A DNA stretch of 61,545 nucleotides from Salinispora cortesiana (GTDB taxonomy: Bacteria > Actinomycetota > Actinomycetes > Mycobacteriales > Micromonosporaceae). Where the stretch lies: positions 1 through 61,545 of the forward strand of contig NZ_AXVR01000028.1 in the NCBI RefSeq assembly GCF_000484695.1, in the 5' to 3' direction. The notes beneath the pieces were generated by a model. The model saw nothing but the letters and a program-made list of their open reading frames with translations, was not told the DNA's origin and ran no database searches. The position numbers were made by a program, and so were the translations under genes. Below are positions 8,945-18,053 of this stretch, in pieces (within the stretch, counting starts at the first letter, position 1; each line of letters starts with the position of its first letter).

Positions 8945-9877
8945 ATGACCGAGCAGCGCGACGGGGCCCTTGACGAGTCCTGCGTTCTCGCCGAGGGGCC
9001 GTGGACGCACCGGTTCGTCGGCGCCAACGGCAGCCGGTTCCACGTAGTCGAGGCCGGAACCGGCCCGATGGTGCTCTTCCTGCACAGCTTTCCGGAGCAC
9101 TGGTGGGCGTGGCACGACATGCTGCCGGCGGTCGCCGACGCCGGGTTCCGGGCGGTCGCGGTCGACCTGCGCGGCTACGGCGCGAGCGACAAGCCACCCC
9201 GGGGATACGACGGATACACCCTGGCCGCCGACGTCGCCGGGCTGATCCGGGCGCTGGGCGAGCGCTCCGCCACCGTGGTGGGCTCCGGTGCGGGCGGGCT
9301 GCTGGGCTGGACAGCGGCGTCTTTCCACCCGACCCTGGTCCGCCGACTGGTGGTGCTCGGCGCCCCGCACCCGCTGCGGCTACGGGCCGCCATCTTCGCT
9401 GATCCGCGCGGCCAGTTCGCTGCCTCCACGCCGACGCTGCTGTTCCAGCTGCCGCGCTACGAGCACGTGCTGACCCGCGACGACGGGGCGGCGGTAGCGG
9501 AGTTCCTGCGGCGCTGGGGCGGGCCACGCTGGGTGCAAAGCCCGGAATTCGAACCGTACGCGGACCGGTGCCGGACGGCGATGCAGATCCCGCAGGCGGC
9601 GTTCTGCGCCCTGGAGGGCTACCGGTGGGCCTTCCGGTCAGTGCTACGGCTGCACGGCTACCGCTTCGTTCGGCTCATGCAGAGGCCCCTCGTCACGCCG
9701 ACCCTCCAGCTACACGGCGCCCTCGACCGGGCGGTCCTGCCACGTACCGCCCAGGGCTCCGGCCGGTACGTGGTGGCCCCGTACGAGTGGCGCCTGCTCG
9801 ACCAGGTCGGGCATTTCCCGCACATCGAGGCCCCGGAGATCGTGCTCGGCGAGATCCTGCGCTGGGCGAAGTCCTAG
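8945..9877 (+). CDS. Alpha/beta-hydrolase-fold protein (epoxide hydrolase-like), nucleophile lost
   Basis: A 310-residue alpha/beta hydrolase. The oxyanion segment HSFPEHWWAWHDML and the DLRGYGASDKP segment are typical of epoxide hydrolases. At the nucleophile elbow the family normally has GHDWGG, but here it reads GSGAGG, so the catalytic Asp is replaced by Gly. The later acid (LHGALDRAV) and the catalytic His (QVGHFPHIEAPE) remain. It may have another chemistry, or bind without hydrolysing. I chose ATG 8945 over the longer open frame from 8819, because the extra N-terminus would be coded by the terminator hairpin. It converges with the gene at 9885. Confidence 0.8.
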   Translation: MTEQRDGALDESCVLAEGPWTHRFVGANGSRFHVVEAGTGPMVLFLHSFPEHWWAWHDMLPAVADAGFRAVAVDLRGYGASDKPPRGYDGYTLAADVAGLIRALGERSATVVGSGAGGLLGWTAASFHPTLVRRLVVLGAPHPLRLRAAIFADPRGQFAASTPTLLFQLPRYEHVLTRDDGAAVAEFLRRWGGPRWVQSPEFEPYADRCRTAMQIPQAAFCALEGYRWAFRSVLRLHGYRFVRLMQRPLVTPTLQLHGALDRAVLPRTAQGSGRYVVAPYEWRLLDQVGHFPHIEAPEIVLGEILRWAKS

Positions 9878-9884
9878 CTGGGCG

Positions 9885-10250
9885 CTAGACGCGAAGCTCC
9901 CGCAGGTCGCGGACCTCCGCGGCCGGTGCCCAGCCCTGGTAGACGCCGTAGTCGAACGCCTCGAGGCCCATCGCCTCGGCGACCGGCCAGCGCCCACCCG
10001 TGTACTCGACCCGCAGCCAACCGTCGTGCTCGCCCAACACGATGAACGGCTGCCGATGCCAGGTGCAGGCGGTGCGGATGTACGTCAGCTCGTCAACCTC
10101 GGCGGCCGGCACGACGCGTAGGTGGCGGCCGGGGCGTACCTCGGTGAAGCCCGCACCCGGCTCGCACTGATAGAGCCGGACGTCATCACCGTCCGGGCTG
10201 GCCTGGTATTCGCGGTCCCGCCAGCGAGCCACGTACCCGTCCCGTGTCAC
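9885..10250 (-). CDS. Small protein overlapping the SseB-domain gene; candidate immunity partner
   Basis: A 121-residue soluble, acidic protein with no signal peptide or membrane segment. It contains WRDREYQASPDGDDVRLY, TACTWHRQPFIVLGEH and LEAFDYGVYQGWAPAAEV. I do not recognise the family. Its start overlaps the stop of the upstream 815-residue gene by 4 bases, so the two are translationally coupled and likely made in fixed ratio. Small size, coupling and position after a protein with a toxin-like C-terminus are what immunity proteins of polymorphic toxins look like; this is inference. The alternative is a plain partner or chaperone of the SseB protein. Confidence 0.6.
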   Translation of the reverse strand: MTRDGYVARWRDREYQASPDGDDVRLYQCEPGAGFTEVRPGRHLRVVPAAEVDELTYIRTACTWHRQPFIVLGEHDGWLRVEYTGGRWPVAEAMGLEAFDYGVYQGWAPAAEVRDLRELRV

Positions 10251-12694
10251 CCGTTACCCGCCTGTCGCCACAGCAGTGCGTCAACATCCAACGTGGCGAC
10301 GAGCCGCTCGGTGCCGTCCGCGTCGATCCGCCACAGCTGCGTGCCGTGCGGCAGCCGGGCGCTGTCGACCTTGAACTCCGCCACGACATCGCTACTCTCG
10401 CTCGGAGCGAAGCCGTTGCCACGGAACGGCGGCCGTTCGATCACCCAGCCCTCCATGGCCCGCATCGCGGCTTCGCTCTGCCCGCCGTACGGGATGCGGT
10501 AGAGGTTCGGCCGGAACGCCGGCCACCGCAGTACGTAGATCTTCTCGGCGCTTCGCTTGAAGGGAGAGCCGGGGTAGCCCAGGCCGAGCGCGTCGTAGAG
10601 CTGAGCCGGGGTGGTCAGGTGCGCCAGCTCGCCCGCCCGGTGCACGAAACCGGAGACGCGGTCGTACCCCCGTTCCAGATAGTAGGCAAGCTGGCTGGCG
10701 GCCACCGCCTTCTGCATCAGGACGGGGCTCGTGGATCCGGGGCTCGGCGGCCGGTAACGCGGCCGGTCGGCCGGTGCCGGCTGGTCCGCCGGCGCCGACG
10801 CGGCCGGTGCCGCCTCTGGCTCTGGCCGATCCTCGCCCAGGCCCACCTCCACCGCCCAGTTGGCCAGCCCGACGATCTGCTCGCCGGGCATCTTCGTGCC
10901 GATCGGGGTCCCCGGATTGACGGCGAACGACCACGACTGGTCCGGCCAACGCTGGATGAGCTGCACAAAGCGGACTCGGATGGTCTCTACGGTGCCGGTG
11001 GTGTGGTCGGCGAGCCGCTCCGGGGAGGTGTAGACGACCACGGACTCCGCCCCGTCCAACTCCTCGGTCCGCCAGACGAACCCAGCCCCACCGGGCCGGC
11101 TACCCGGTGCCGAGTCGGCCGCCACCGGAAGCAGCACCTGGGCCAGCAGCAGCGTCGACAGGAAGGTGTCGGTGTTGCCGCTGGTAGCCGCCGTGACCAG
11201 ATCCGCCTCGACCTCGTTGGCCGGTGTGAAGTCCGGCGGCACGGAGGTCGGGCTCGGACTCGCGGCGGGCGTCGGGCCTGGGGGAAGGCCACCCGCTTCC
11301 GCCACATTGATCCGCATCGTGGCCTCGACCGGGTCGCCACTGGCGAGGAGCGCCGGGTCGAGGCCGACCGGGACCGTGACGTCGCCACCGACCGGGATCA
11401 CACCCGCCGCTACCGAGATCGGCATTGTCGCCGACACATCGTCCGAGCCGGCAGCGGTGAGGTTCCGGGCCTGGACGACCGTCCCCTCGATCACGGTCGG
11501 AGAAGGAGTCCGCCGGGGTAGCGAATCGGCGGCGGGTTCGGCGATCGGGGTCGGCTCCGACTCCGCCGAGGTAGGCCGGGGCAGAGAGGGCGCCTCCGCC
11601 GCGGCGGTGCGGCGCGCGTACCGCCGGAGGGTCGCCGGGTCGGGCACCGGGAAACGGACTGTCCGGGCCTCCTCCTCGGCCGCCGTCTGCTGCGCAGCCA
11701 GCCCGGGTGCTGGCACGCTGGGCGGGGTAACACCGTCCTGGTTGACCTGGGTCGTGGCTCGGGCCGAGAACATCGGCGACGTGGCCGGCGACGGCTCACT
11801 GGTCGGTCGGCGGCGCGGGAACTGTTGGGCGCTCCGGGTAAGGCGGGACGGTCGGACGCTCCGCTCATCTCGGTCGCTACGGGCCGCAGCCGGTTCGAAG
11901 AAGGACCGGCGGCCGGGGGGCTGCTCGGGGAGACCCCGGGGTTGCCCCCTCGGGGGTACGGCTCCATCGGCGGGGCCGGGCCCGGGCTGGCGAGCCCGGG
12001 GGGCCACCGGGTCCCCACCGGCGGCGCGGCCAGCATCCATCATCGGCCGTCGGAGGGCGGCCGCGCGCAGGTCGGCTGGGGTACGCAGCGGGGTGCCCGA
12101 GGGCGACGTGGATGGTGACAGGCGCAGGGGGGCGACACCCTCGGGTGTTCGGCCAGCCCGCGGAGCGCGGTCCTGCTCCTTCGCCCCGGCGGCAGACTCC
12201 GCTTCCCGGCGCTCGAAGGGACGGGGTCGGGGGTAGGTCTCGTCGTGCTCCAGCCGGGCCCGAGTCCCCATCGTGCGACCGGGCAGGCGGACATCGCCAC
12301 GGGAGAGCTGGGCGACATACCAGGCCGGCAGATAGCCCTCAATGGGCAGACCCGGGTTGATCGCCAACCACCACTCGTGGTTGGGCCAATGGTCGACAAG
12401 CTCAGCGTAGGCGGCTCGGCGATTCGCGCCCGTGTGCTCACCGAGGCAGGCGCGCAGCGCGGCGACCGAGGTAAACGCCAGCACGTGGGTTCGGCCACCG
12501 GTGGTCCAGGTGCCCCAATTCGTCGAGGCCTGGCCGGCCGGCGCCGGCGCGGAGACGGGCAGCAGCAGCTCCGTGCGGGCCAGAACACGGAAGTATCGTT
12601 GCTGGTCGCTGGCGCGCAACGCGTCACGCAGCGTCACCTCCACCTCGGTGGCCGGCTCCCATTCGGTCAAGGCCAGCCCTCCTCCCGGCGACAA
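10247..12694 (-). CDS. Two-SseB-domain protein with toxin-like C-terminal domain
   Basis: An 815-residue protein without a signal peptide. Residues about 10-140 and 490-615 resemble two copies of the SseB-like domain: paired features are LLPVSAPAPAG...HVLAFTS...WPNHEWWLAINPGLPIEGYLP and LLPVAADS...VVVYTS...WPDQSWSFAVNPGTPIGTKMP. Between them are about 350 disordered residues rich in Pro, Arg, Ser and Thr. The last 160 residues form a compact domain: YYLERGYDRVSGFVHR, HLTTPAQLYDALGLG, YRIPYGG, PPFRGNGFAPS and AEFKVDSARLPHGTQLWRI. The order Arg - Ser-containing strand - Glu - PxGTxxxxI is reminiscent of ADP-ribosyltransferase toxins, but this is weak. It is divergent from the holin-like gene and coupled to the small gene at 9885. 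Confidence 0.75.
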   Translation of the reverse strand: MSPGGGLALTEWEPATEVEVTLRDALRASDQQRYFRVLARTELLLPVSAPAPAGQASTNWGTWTTGGRTHVLAFTSVAALRACLGEHTGANRRAAYAELVDHWPNHEWWLAINPGLPIEGYLPAWYVAQLSRGDVRLPGRTMGTRARLEHDETYPRPRPFERREAESAAGAKEQDRAPRAGRTPEGVAPLRLSPSTSPSGTPLRTPADLRAAALRRPMMDAGRAAGGDPVAPRARQPGPGPADGAVPPRGQPRGLPEQPPGRRSFFEPAAARSDRDERSVRPSRLTRSAQQFPRRRPTSEPSPATSPMFSARATTQVNQDGVTPPSVPAPGLAAQQTAAEEEARTVRFPVPDPATLRRYARRTAAAEAPSLPRPTSAESEPTPIAEPAADSLPRRTPSPTVIEGTVVQARNLTAAGSDDVSATMPISVAAGVIPVGGDVTVPVGLDPALLASGDPVEATMRINVAEAGGLPPGPTPAASPSPTSVPPDFTPANEVEADLVTAATSGNTDTFLSTLLLAQVLLPVAADSAPGSRPGGAGFVWRTEELDGAESVVVYTSPERLADHTTGTVETIRVRFVQLIQRWPDQSWSFAVNPGTPIGTKMPGEQIVGLANWAVEVGLGEDRPEPEAAPAASAPADQPAPADRPRYRPPSPGSTSPVLMQKAVAASQLAYYLERGYDRVSGFVHRAGELAHLTTPAQLYDALGLGYPGSPFKRSAEKIYVLRWPAFRPNLYRIPYGGQSEAAMRAMEGWVIERPPFRGNGFAPSESSDVVAEFKVDSARLPHGTQLWRIDADGTERLVATLDVDALLWRQAGNG

Positions 12695-12785
12695 CGCACG
12701 CGTATTGGATCCAATCTACAAGGTGCCGCAAGATCACAGCGGCCTGGCCATACCGGATCGTCGCGCGCATCAACACCCCGCTTCG

Positions 12786-12795
12786 GTATCGATAC
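12786..12795. promoter_or_regulatory. Palindrome in the SseB/holin divergent gap
   Basis: GTATCGATAC is a perfect 10-bp palindrome, followed by a further GATAC. It is in the 266-base gap between the divergent SseB and holin-like genes, about 95 bp upstream of the SseB start. It could be an operator. The rest of the gap shows no gene. Confidence 0.3.
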
Positions 12796-12960
12796 GATAC
12801 GGAGTCGGTCGATGTCACGGAACCGGCCCCGCCCCCATGCACCAGCTCTTCGGCGGCCTGCTCGCGATGCTCGCGCCGGGGGCGGGAGGCCCAGAACCAC
12901 GGGTTCAGGCCGGGTTTTCGGCAGCAGACAGGACCCGAGACTTCCCTGGAAGAACAGTCC

Positions 12961-13365
12961 GTGGCAGCATTCTCCGCCATGGGTTTCCTGAAAGGGCTCT
13001 TAATCCGGTTGGGCATCACCGCGGTCGCCTTCTGGCTAGCCACGCTCCTGATCCCGGGCATCACGCTGGATGCGAATTCGGCCACCGAGACGGTCACCAC
13101 GCTGATCCTCGTCGCCGCGATCTTCGGCGTCGTCAACGCGGTGCTCCAACCGATCATCAGGACTGTGGGCTGCGGTCTCTACCTCCTCACCCTCGGGTTG
13201 ATCGCGCTGGTCGTCAACGGTCTGCTGTTCCTGCTGACCAGCTGGATCGCCGGTGAGGCCGGGCTGCCCTTCAACGTCGACGGGTTCTGGCCGGCCGCCG
13301 TCCTCGGTGCGCTCTTCATCGGTGTGGTCACCTGGCTACTCGGCGCCATCTTCGACCGCGACTAG
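12961..13365 (+). CDS. Phage-holin-4-type small integral membrane protein
   Basis: A 134-residue protein with four predicted membrane helices: LLIRLGITAVAFWLATLLI, TLILVAAIFGVVNAVLQPII, GLYLLTLGLIALVVNGLLFLL and AAVLGALFIGVVTWLLG. The NAVLQPI motif after helix 2 is typical of PF04020 (phage holin family 4, superfamily IV). Members are widespread bacterial membrane proteins and usually not phage genes. GTG 12961 has GGAAG eight bases upstream; ATG 12979 is in frame but has no such site. Role unknown. Confidence 0.8.
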   Translation: MAAFSAMGFLKGLLIRLGITAVAFWLATLLIPGITLDANSATETVTTLILVAAIFGVVNAVLQPIIRTVGCGLYLLTLGLIALVVNGLLFLLTSWIAGEAGLPFNVDGFWPAAVLGALFIGVVTWLLGAIFDRD

Positions 13366-13622
13366 GAGCGTGGGTCGGTAGCGAGCAAGCGGCGGCTGGC
13401 CGTGATCGATGCGATCGGTCGTGGTCACCCCGCTGGCGCCGGTGAGTCGGCGGTGGGGTCCTGCATGTCAGGTATGCGGCCTGGTAGGGGCCGGTGGCCG
13501 CGTCAGCGGCCCGGCTGGTCGGGCGGGCAGGGCGGCAGTCGGGTGGTTCCGGCGTGGCGGAAGATCGTGCGGACCACGTATGCCACCACCACCCGCAGAA
13601 ATGATCACGAACCACGGGCGGG

Positions 13623-14282
13623 CTACCGGCGCGCGGCACCAGCTCGGACGGCCACCGGCTGGAGTTGATGCGGCATCTTCCAGCCTTCGGCGAGTTTCGA
13701 CGGATGCACGCTGTGTCCACCGCCGAAGAACTCGCAGAATTTCATGATGAGCGGGTCCCATCCGAGTGGATCTACGTAATGCGTCCCCGGAATGATCAGG
13801 TCCTCCTCGACGTGGGCGCGAAGGACCTCGACCTGGAAGGCGGTGGCATGCGGGGTGGGGCCGCCAAAGGGGTGCGTCGAGACGACCCGGCACTCCAGCT
13901 GGACCGGACATTCCGCGACCCGGGGCGCCCGGACCAGTTCCGATGTCTGCTCGGTCAGCTGCGCGGCCGAGAACTTGTCCGGCTCGTACCGGTAGCCCTG
14001 CTTTGCCTTGTGGTCCGGCACGGCCGACTTTCCGGTGGTGAGGGCGATCCGGTCAACGGCGTCGACCATCGCCGATGAGGGCAGGTTGAGCACACATTCT
14101 CGTTCGCGTAGCAGGTTCGCCGTCGTCTGGCCACTGTTGCCGAGACCAAGCATGCAGGACTGGCCCAGCCACCAGGCCGAGGACATCGGCGCGAGGTTCG
14201 CGGTGCCGTCCTCGTTACGTGAGCTGATCAGCACCACCGGTGTCCCGAAGTACAGCACCTTGAGCCCGGGGACCACGTGCAT
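13623..14282 (-). CDS. Flavin reductase-like FMN-binding split-barrel protein
   Basis: A 220-residue soluble protein. LYFGTPVVLISSRNEDGTANLAPMSSAWWLG is the start of a flavin reductase-like split barrel; NLPSSAMVDAVDRIALTTGKS and FQVEVLRAHVEEDLI continue the fold. It probably binds FMN and acts as a flavin reductase or flavin-dependent oxidoreductase; the substrate is unknown. Start ATG 14282 has GAAAGG at a good distance; an upstream GTG at 14333 is open but has no such site. It is divergent from phoX. Confidence 0.8.
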   Translation of the reverse strand: MHVVPGLKVLYFGTPVVLISSRNEDGTANLAPMSSAWWLGQSCMLGLGNSGQTTANLLRERECVLNLPSSAMVDAVDRIALTTGKSAVPDHKAKQGYRYEPDKFSAAQLTEQTSELVRAPRVAECPVQLECRVVSTHPFGGPTPHATAFQVEVLRAHVEEDLIIPGTHYVDPLGWDPLIMKFCEFFGGGHSVHPSKLAEGWKMPHQLQPVAVRAGAARR

Positions 14283-14774
14283 TCTTTTGCCTTTCGCAGG
14301 ATGTGAGTCGAAGAAGCTCGCCATCCGGTGCACGAGCCGTCATCAACTGTCCGTGAACCACGCGAAGGGTGCTCGCGGTAAACGGACGTCGCGTTCCGGC
14401 AGGTCAGATCGACCAACTGACAACGGACACCCAGCCAGTAGCCGAGCACTGACCCACGCTCCTAGCCGCGTTACCCAACTCCCAGTCGGCAGCTGCATCG
14501 GTCCGGCCGGAGTCACCCCAACAAACGGTGTCGGGGCCGGTCACCTCCGAGAAGGCGGCGGTCGACCCCGGTCACCCGGCTCGCCAAGCAGTGTCGGGGC
14601 AGGTGACACCCGGGGCCCTCGGCCGCTGCCAGTCCCCGTTGACCCGATGAGGGATTTCAGCTTCGGTTCACATTGCCGCACACTGACGGTAATTGTCCTC
14701 TCCTAGCCTGCGGCGTGTACGCATGCCATCCGCTGACCTCGGCATGCGCCATCGAAATCAGGAGGCCCCTCCAC
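14283..14774. promoter_or_regulatory. 492-base divergent gap with a possible PHO box before phoX
   Basis: No gene is seen. At 14665-14687, GGTTCACATTG followed by CCGCACACTGA resembles a weak pair of 11-nt PHO-box units as known from Streptomyces PhoP. Further left, TGTCGGGGC-A/C-GGT occurs twice about 70 bases apart (near 14530 and 14592). The functions are inferred. Confidence 0.3.
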
Positions 14775-16889
14775 ATGAGCGACCGTCCTCGGCTGCTCCC
14801 GCTGCTCGGCTCCATCCGCCACGGCAGTCGTGACGCAATGACCTGTCTCTACCGGTGCGGTAACGCCTGTGACCACCCGGTGCCCAACACCTCGGACAAC
14901 ACCTACTTCGGCGACCTGGTGGACGCCGAGGTTTCCCGGCGTGGTGTGGTCCGCGCCGGCACGGTCGGTGCGCTGGTCCTGGGCTTCGGCGGCGCCGGTG
15001 CGCTCGCCGGCAGCGGCGCCGCTTCCGCCGCCACCTCCGCTGCAGTGACGCCGGAGACGACCGAGTTCGCCGCCCCGCGCGGCGGCGTCGGCGACGGGAA
15101 GCTGACCTTCAAGCCAGTTCCACCGAACACCCTGGACAGCTTCATCGTGCCGAACGGCTACGACCACTCGGTGGTCATCCGCTGGGGTGACGAGGTGGTA
15201 CCGGGCGCGCCCCCATTCAACCTGCACAAGCAGACGGCCAAGGCGCAGGCCAAGCAGTTCGGTTACAACAACGACTTCGTCGGTGTACTGCCGCTGGGCC
15301 GGAACAAGGCCCTGCTCGTGGTCAACCACGAGTACACCGACGAGAACCTGATGTTCCCCGGCTTCACCGACGTGGACTCGCTCAGCGTCGAGCAGCTGAA
15401 GGTCGCGATGGCCGCGCACGGCATGTCCGTGGTGGAGCTGGAGCGGGTTCAGGGCACCGGCGAGTGGCGCCCGGTCAAGTCCGGCAAGCGGCAGTACAAC
15501 CGCCGGGTGACCGCCTCGAAGACGAAGTTCGAGCTGACCGGCCCGGCCGCCGGCTCGGACTGGCTCAAGACCGCGGCCGACCCGAAGGGGCGCACAGCCA
15601 TCGGCACGTTGAACAACTGCGCCGGCGGGGTAACCCCCTGGGGCACGGTGCTCTCCGGCGAGGAGAACTTCAACCAGTACTTCATCGGCGGCGACGGCGC
15701 CCCGGAGGAGCTGAAGCCGAAGCTGGCCCGGTACGGCGTCAACACCACCGACCGTTACCCGAGCGGGAACCGGAAGTGGGACCGTGCCGACGAGCGCTTC
15801 GACCTGACCCAGCACCCGCACGAGGCACACCGGTTCGGCTGGGTCGTCGAGATCGACCCGTACGACCCGGAGAGCCGGCCGCGCAAGCACACCGCACTGG
15901 GCCGGTTCAAGCACGAGGGCGCGAACGTCATCGTGGCGAAGAGCGGACACGTGGTCGCGTACATGGGCGACGACGAGCGGTTCGACTACCTCTACAAGTT
16001 CGTGTCGGAGAAGAAGTTCAAGAAGGGCAGCTCCTGGCGCGACCGGGAGCACAACCTGACTCTGCTGGAGTCGGGCACCCTCTACGTCGCCAAGCTGGAC
16101 TACACCAGCGCCGACGAGATCGACGGCTCCGGTGAGCTACCCAGCGACGGCGCGTTCAACGGCGGCGGTCGGTGGATCAAGCTGGTCAGCGGCAACCGCT
16201 CGTACGTCGAGGGCATGACCGCCGCCGAGGTGCTCACCTTCACCCGGCTCGCCGCGGACCAGGTCGGCGCGACCAAGATGGACCGGCCCGAGGATGTCGA
16301 GGCGAGCCTGCACACCGGCAAGGTGTATGTGGCGCTCACCAACAACTCCCGGCGTGGGGTCGACAGCAACCCGAAGGCGGACGAGGCGAACCCGCGTAGC
16401 GCCAACCGCCACGGCCACGTGCTGGAGCTGGTCGAGAAGCACGGGGACAACTCGGCTGAGAAGTTCACCTGGTCGCTGCCGATCGTCGCTGGTGACCCGG
16501 CCGACTCCTCGACCTACTTCGCCGGGTACGACAAGACGAAGGTCTCCCCGATCTCCTGCCCGGACAACCTCGCCTTCGACGCCACCGGCAACCTCTGGAT
16601 CTCCACCGACGGTAACGCGCTGGGCAGCAATGACGGCCTCTTCGCGACGCCGACCGAAGGCCCGGAGCGCGGCCACCTGAAGCAGTTCCTCACCGTGCCG
16701 ACCGGCGCGGAGACCTGTGGCCCGTTCATCACCGGCGACAACCGTTCGGTCTTCGTGGCCGTGCAGCACCCGGGGGAGATCTCCGGCGCCTCGATCGAGA
16801 ACCCCGCCTCCACCTGGCCGGACGGCGACTACGCCAAGCCGGGTGTCGTGGTCACCTGGCGCCTGGACGGCGGCCCGATCGGTAGCTGA
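14775..16889 (+). CDS. phoX: PhoX-family alkaline phosphatase, TAT-exported
   Basis: Releases phosphate from organic esters outside the cell. The 704-residue protein begins with the family's conserved MTCLYRCGNACDHPVPN segment, then a twin-arginine leader, SRRGVVRAGTVGALVLGFGG, near residue 55. Mature signatures include LLVVNHEYTDENLMFPG, NNCAGGVTPWGTVLSGEENFNQYF and PEDVEASLHTGKVYVALTNN, which supply Ca/Fe cofactor ligands in characterised PhoX enzymes. ATG 14775 follows AGGAGG. A possible PHO box lies upstream, which would put it under phosphate control. It ends at a bidirectional hairpin. Confidence 0.93.
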   Translation: MSDRPRLLPLLGSIRHGSRDAMTCLYRCGNACDHPVPNTSDNTYFGDLVDAEVSRRGVVRAGTVGALVLGFGGAGALAGSGAASAATSAAVTPETTEFAAPRGGVGDGKLTFKPVPPNTLDSFIVPNGYDHSVVIRWGDEVVPGAPPFNLHKQTAKAQAKQFGYNNDFVGVLPLGRNKALLVVNHEYTDENLMFPGFTDVDSLSVEQLKVAMAAHGMSVVELERVQGTGEWRPVKSGKRQYNRRVTASKTKFELTGPAAGSDWLKTAADPKGRTAIGTLNNCAGGVTPWGTVLSGEENFNQYFIGGDGAPEELKPKLARYGVNTTDRYPSGNRKWDRADERFDLTQHPHEAHRFGWVVEIDPYDPESRPRKHTALGRFKHEGANVIVAKSGHVVAYMGDDERFDYLYKFVSEKKFKKGSSWRDREHNLTLLESGTLYVAKLDYTSADEIDGSGELPSDGAFNGGGRWIKLVSGNRSYVEGMTAAEVLTFTRLAADQVGATKMDRPEDVEASLHTGKVYVALTNNSRRGVDSNPKADEANPRSANRHGHVLELVEKHGDNSAEKFTWSLPIVAGDPADSSTYFAGYDKTKVSPISCPDNLAFDATGNLWISTDGNALGSNDGLFATPTEGPERGHLKQFLTVPTGAETCGPFITGDNRSVFVAVQHPGEISGASIENPASTWPDGDYAKPGVVVTWRLDGGPIGS

Positions 16890-16923
16890 TCTCTCAGCTC
16901 CCCTCGGCCCCTCCGGGCACGAA

Positions 16924-16954
16924 CGGGCCCTCTCCCCCGTGGGGTGAGGGCCCG
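16924..16954. terminator. Bidirectional hairpin between phoX and the IclR gene
   Basis: CGGGCCCTC (16924-16932) pairs with GAGGGCCCG (16946-16954), and the loop contains a further CCCC/GGGG pairing. It lies between two convergent genes and can serve both. Confidence 0.7.
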
Positions 16955-16982
16955 CTTCCTGCTGCGGCCGGCCCGCAGCCGG

Positions 16983-17765
16983 TCAGGTGTCCTGGACGAG
17001 ACACTCGGCGATACCCCGGGCCGTGGCGAGCAGCTTGGCGCGAACGACCCGGGCGGAGGTCATCATCTCGCTGGCCGGCAAGGCGCAGGCGAGCGCTACC
17101 CGGCGCTCCACGTCCTTGTCAGCGCTCACCAAGACGGCTGCGCAGGCCACCCCCGGCCGATACTGTCCCAGCTCCAGCTGCATCCCCCGCCGTTCTCCAG
17201 CCGCCAGGTCGGCCTCGAACGCCTCGACGGTGGTCAGCGTCCCGGTGGTGAACGGGCGCATGCCGTTTTCCCGCAGGTAGCGCAGCCGCTGTTCGGTGGT
17301 GAGCGTCGCGAGCAGCGCCTTGCCGAGTGCGGTAGCGTGTGCCCCCTCATCGAAGCCGGGAACCAGGTCCTCCAGGTAGGGAGAGCGTGGGCCTTCGGTG
17401 GCGGCCGTGATGGCGATCTGGCCGCCGACGAAGCGGCCCAGGAAGTGGCTATAGCCGGTGTCGAGGACGGCCCGCCGCAGGGACTCCCCGACCGCCGGCG
17501 GTCCACGGAAGGCGCTGACCAGCTCACGGTAGCGGTCGGCTATCTCCAGGCCCACGATGTACGTGCCGTCCTCGCGCCGGATCACGTAGCCCTCGTACGC
17601 CAGGGTGCGGACGAGGTGATAGGTGGTCGCCACGGTCAGCTCGCACCGTCGCGCGATCTGTTTGACGGTCAGCCCCTTCGGGGCACGACCGACTGATTCG
17701 AGCACTCGTAGCGCACGGGACACGCTTCGGATGAGGTCCGAAGGCTCCGCCAAGGGGTCGCGCAC
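16983..17765 (-). CDS. IclR-family transcriptional regulator
   Basis: A 260-residue regulator: winged helix at residues 12-75 (RALRVLESVGRAPKGLTVKQIARRCELTVATTYHLVRTL) and a C-terminal IclR effector domain with GFDEGAHATALGKALLATL. I put the start at GTG 17765, five bases behind GGAGG; the GTG at 17771 overlaps that site. The effector and targets are unknown. The 288 bases upstream, shared head-on with nothing, may hold its own operator, but no clear repeat is visible. Confidence 0.9.
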   Translation of the reverse strand: MRDPLAEPSDLIRSVSRALRVLESVGRAPKGLTVKQIARRCELTVATTYHLVRTLAYEGYVIRREDGTYIVGLEIADRYRELVSAFRGPPAVGESLRRAVLDTGYSHFLGRFVGGQIAITAATEGPRSPYLEDLVPGFDEGAHATALGKALLATLTTEQRLRYLRENGMRPFTTGTLTTVEAFEADLAAGERRGMQLELGQYRPGVACAAVLVSADKDVERRVALACALPASEMMTSARVVRAKLLATARGIAECLVQDT

Positions 17766-18053
17766 AACCACCTCCGCAGCCGGGGACTTACACCATATGA
17801 AATTCAGGACCGGCAGGAAACGCCTGTTCGGGCAGAGAACACCAGATCGTCATCCACTATTAGTGACCCGATGATCACTTTCCGCTGCTCGCGACGGGGG
17901 TGTGCGGGTACCCGGACACCGCCCGACGCTGTGCTGATGCTGGCTCCCGGCGACAGCACATCCAGCTCGATGGAGGTACTAACCGGACCGAAGTTGCGGC
18001 AGCCGGACCGACGGATGCGGCAGCCCGACCGCGAACTGGTCGCAGAGAGATTG

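Noticed and set aside
12961..13365. Prophage holin
   Set aside because: PF04020 proteins are common chromosomal membrane proteins and no other phage genes are near.
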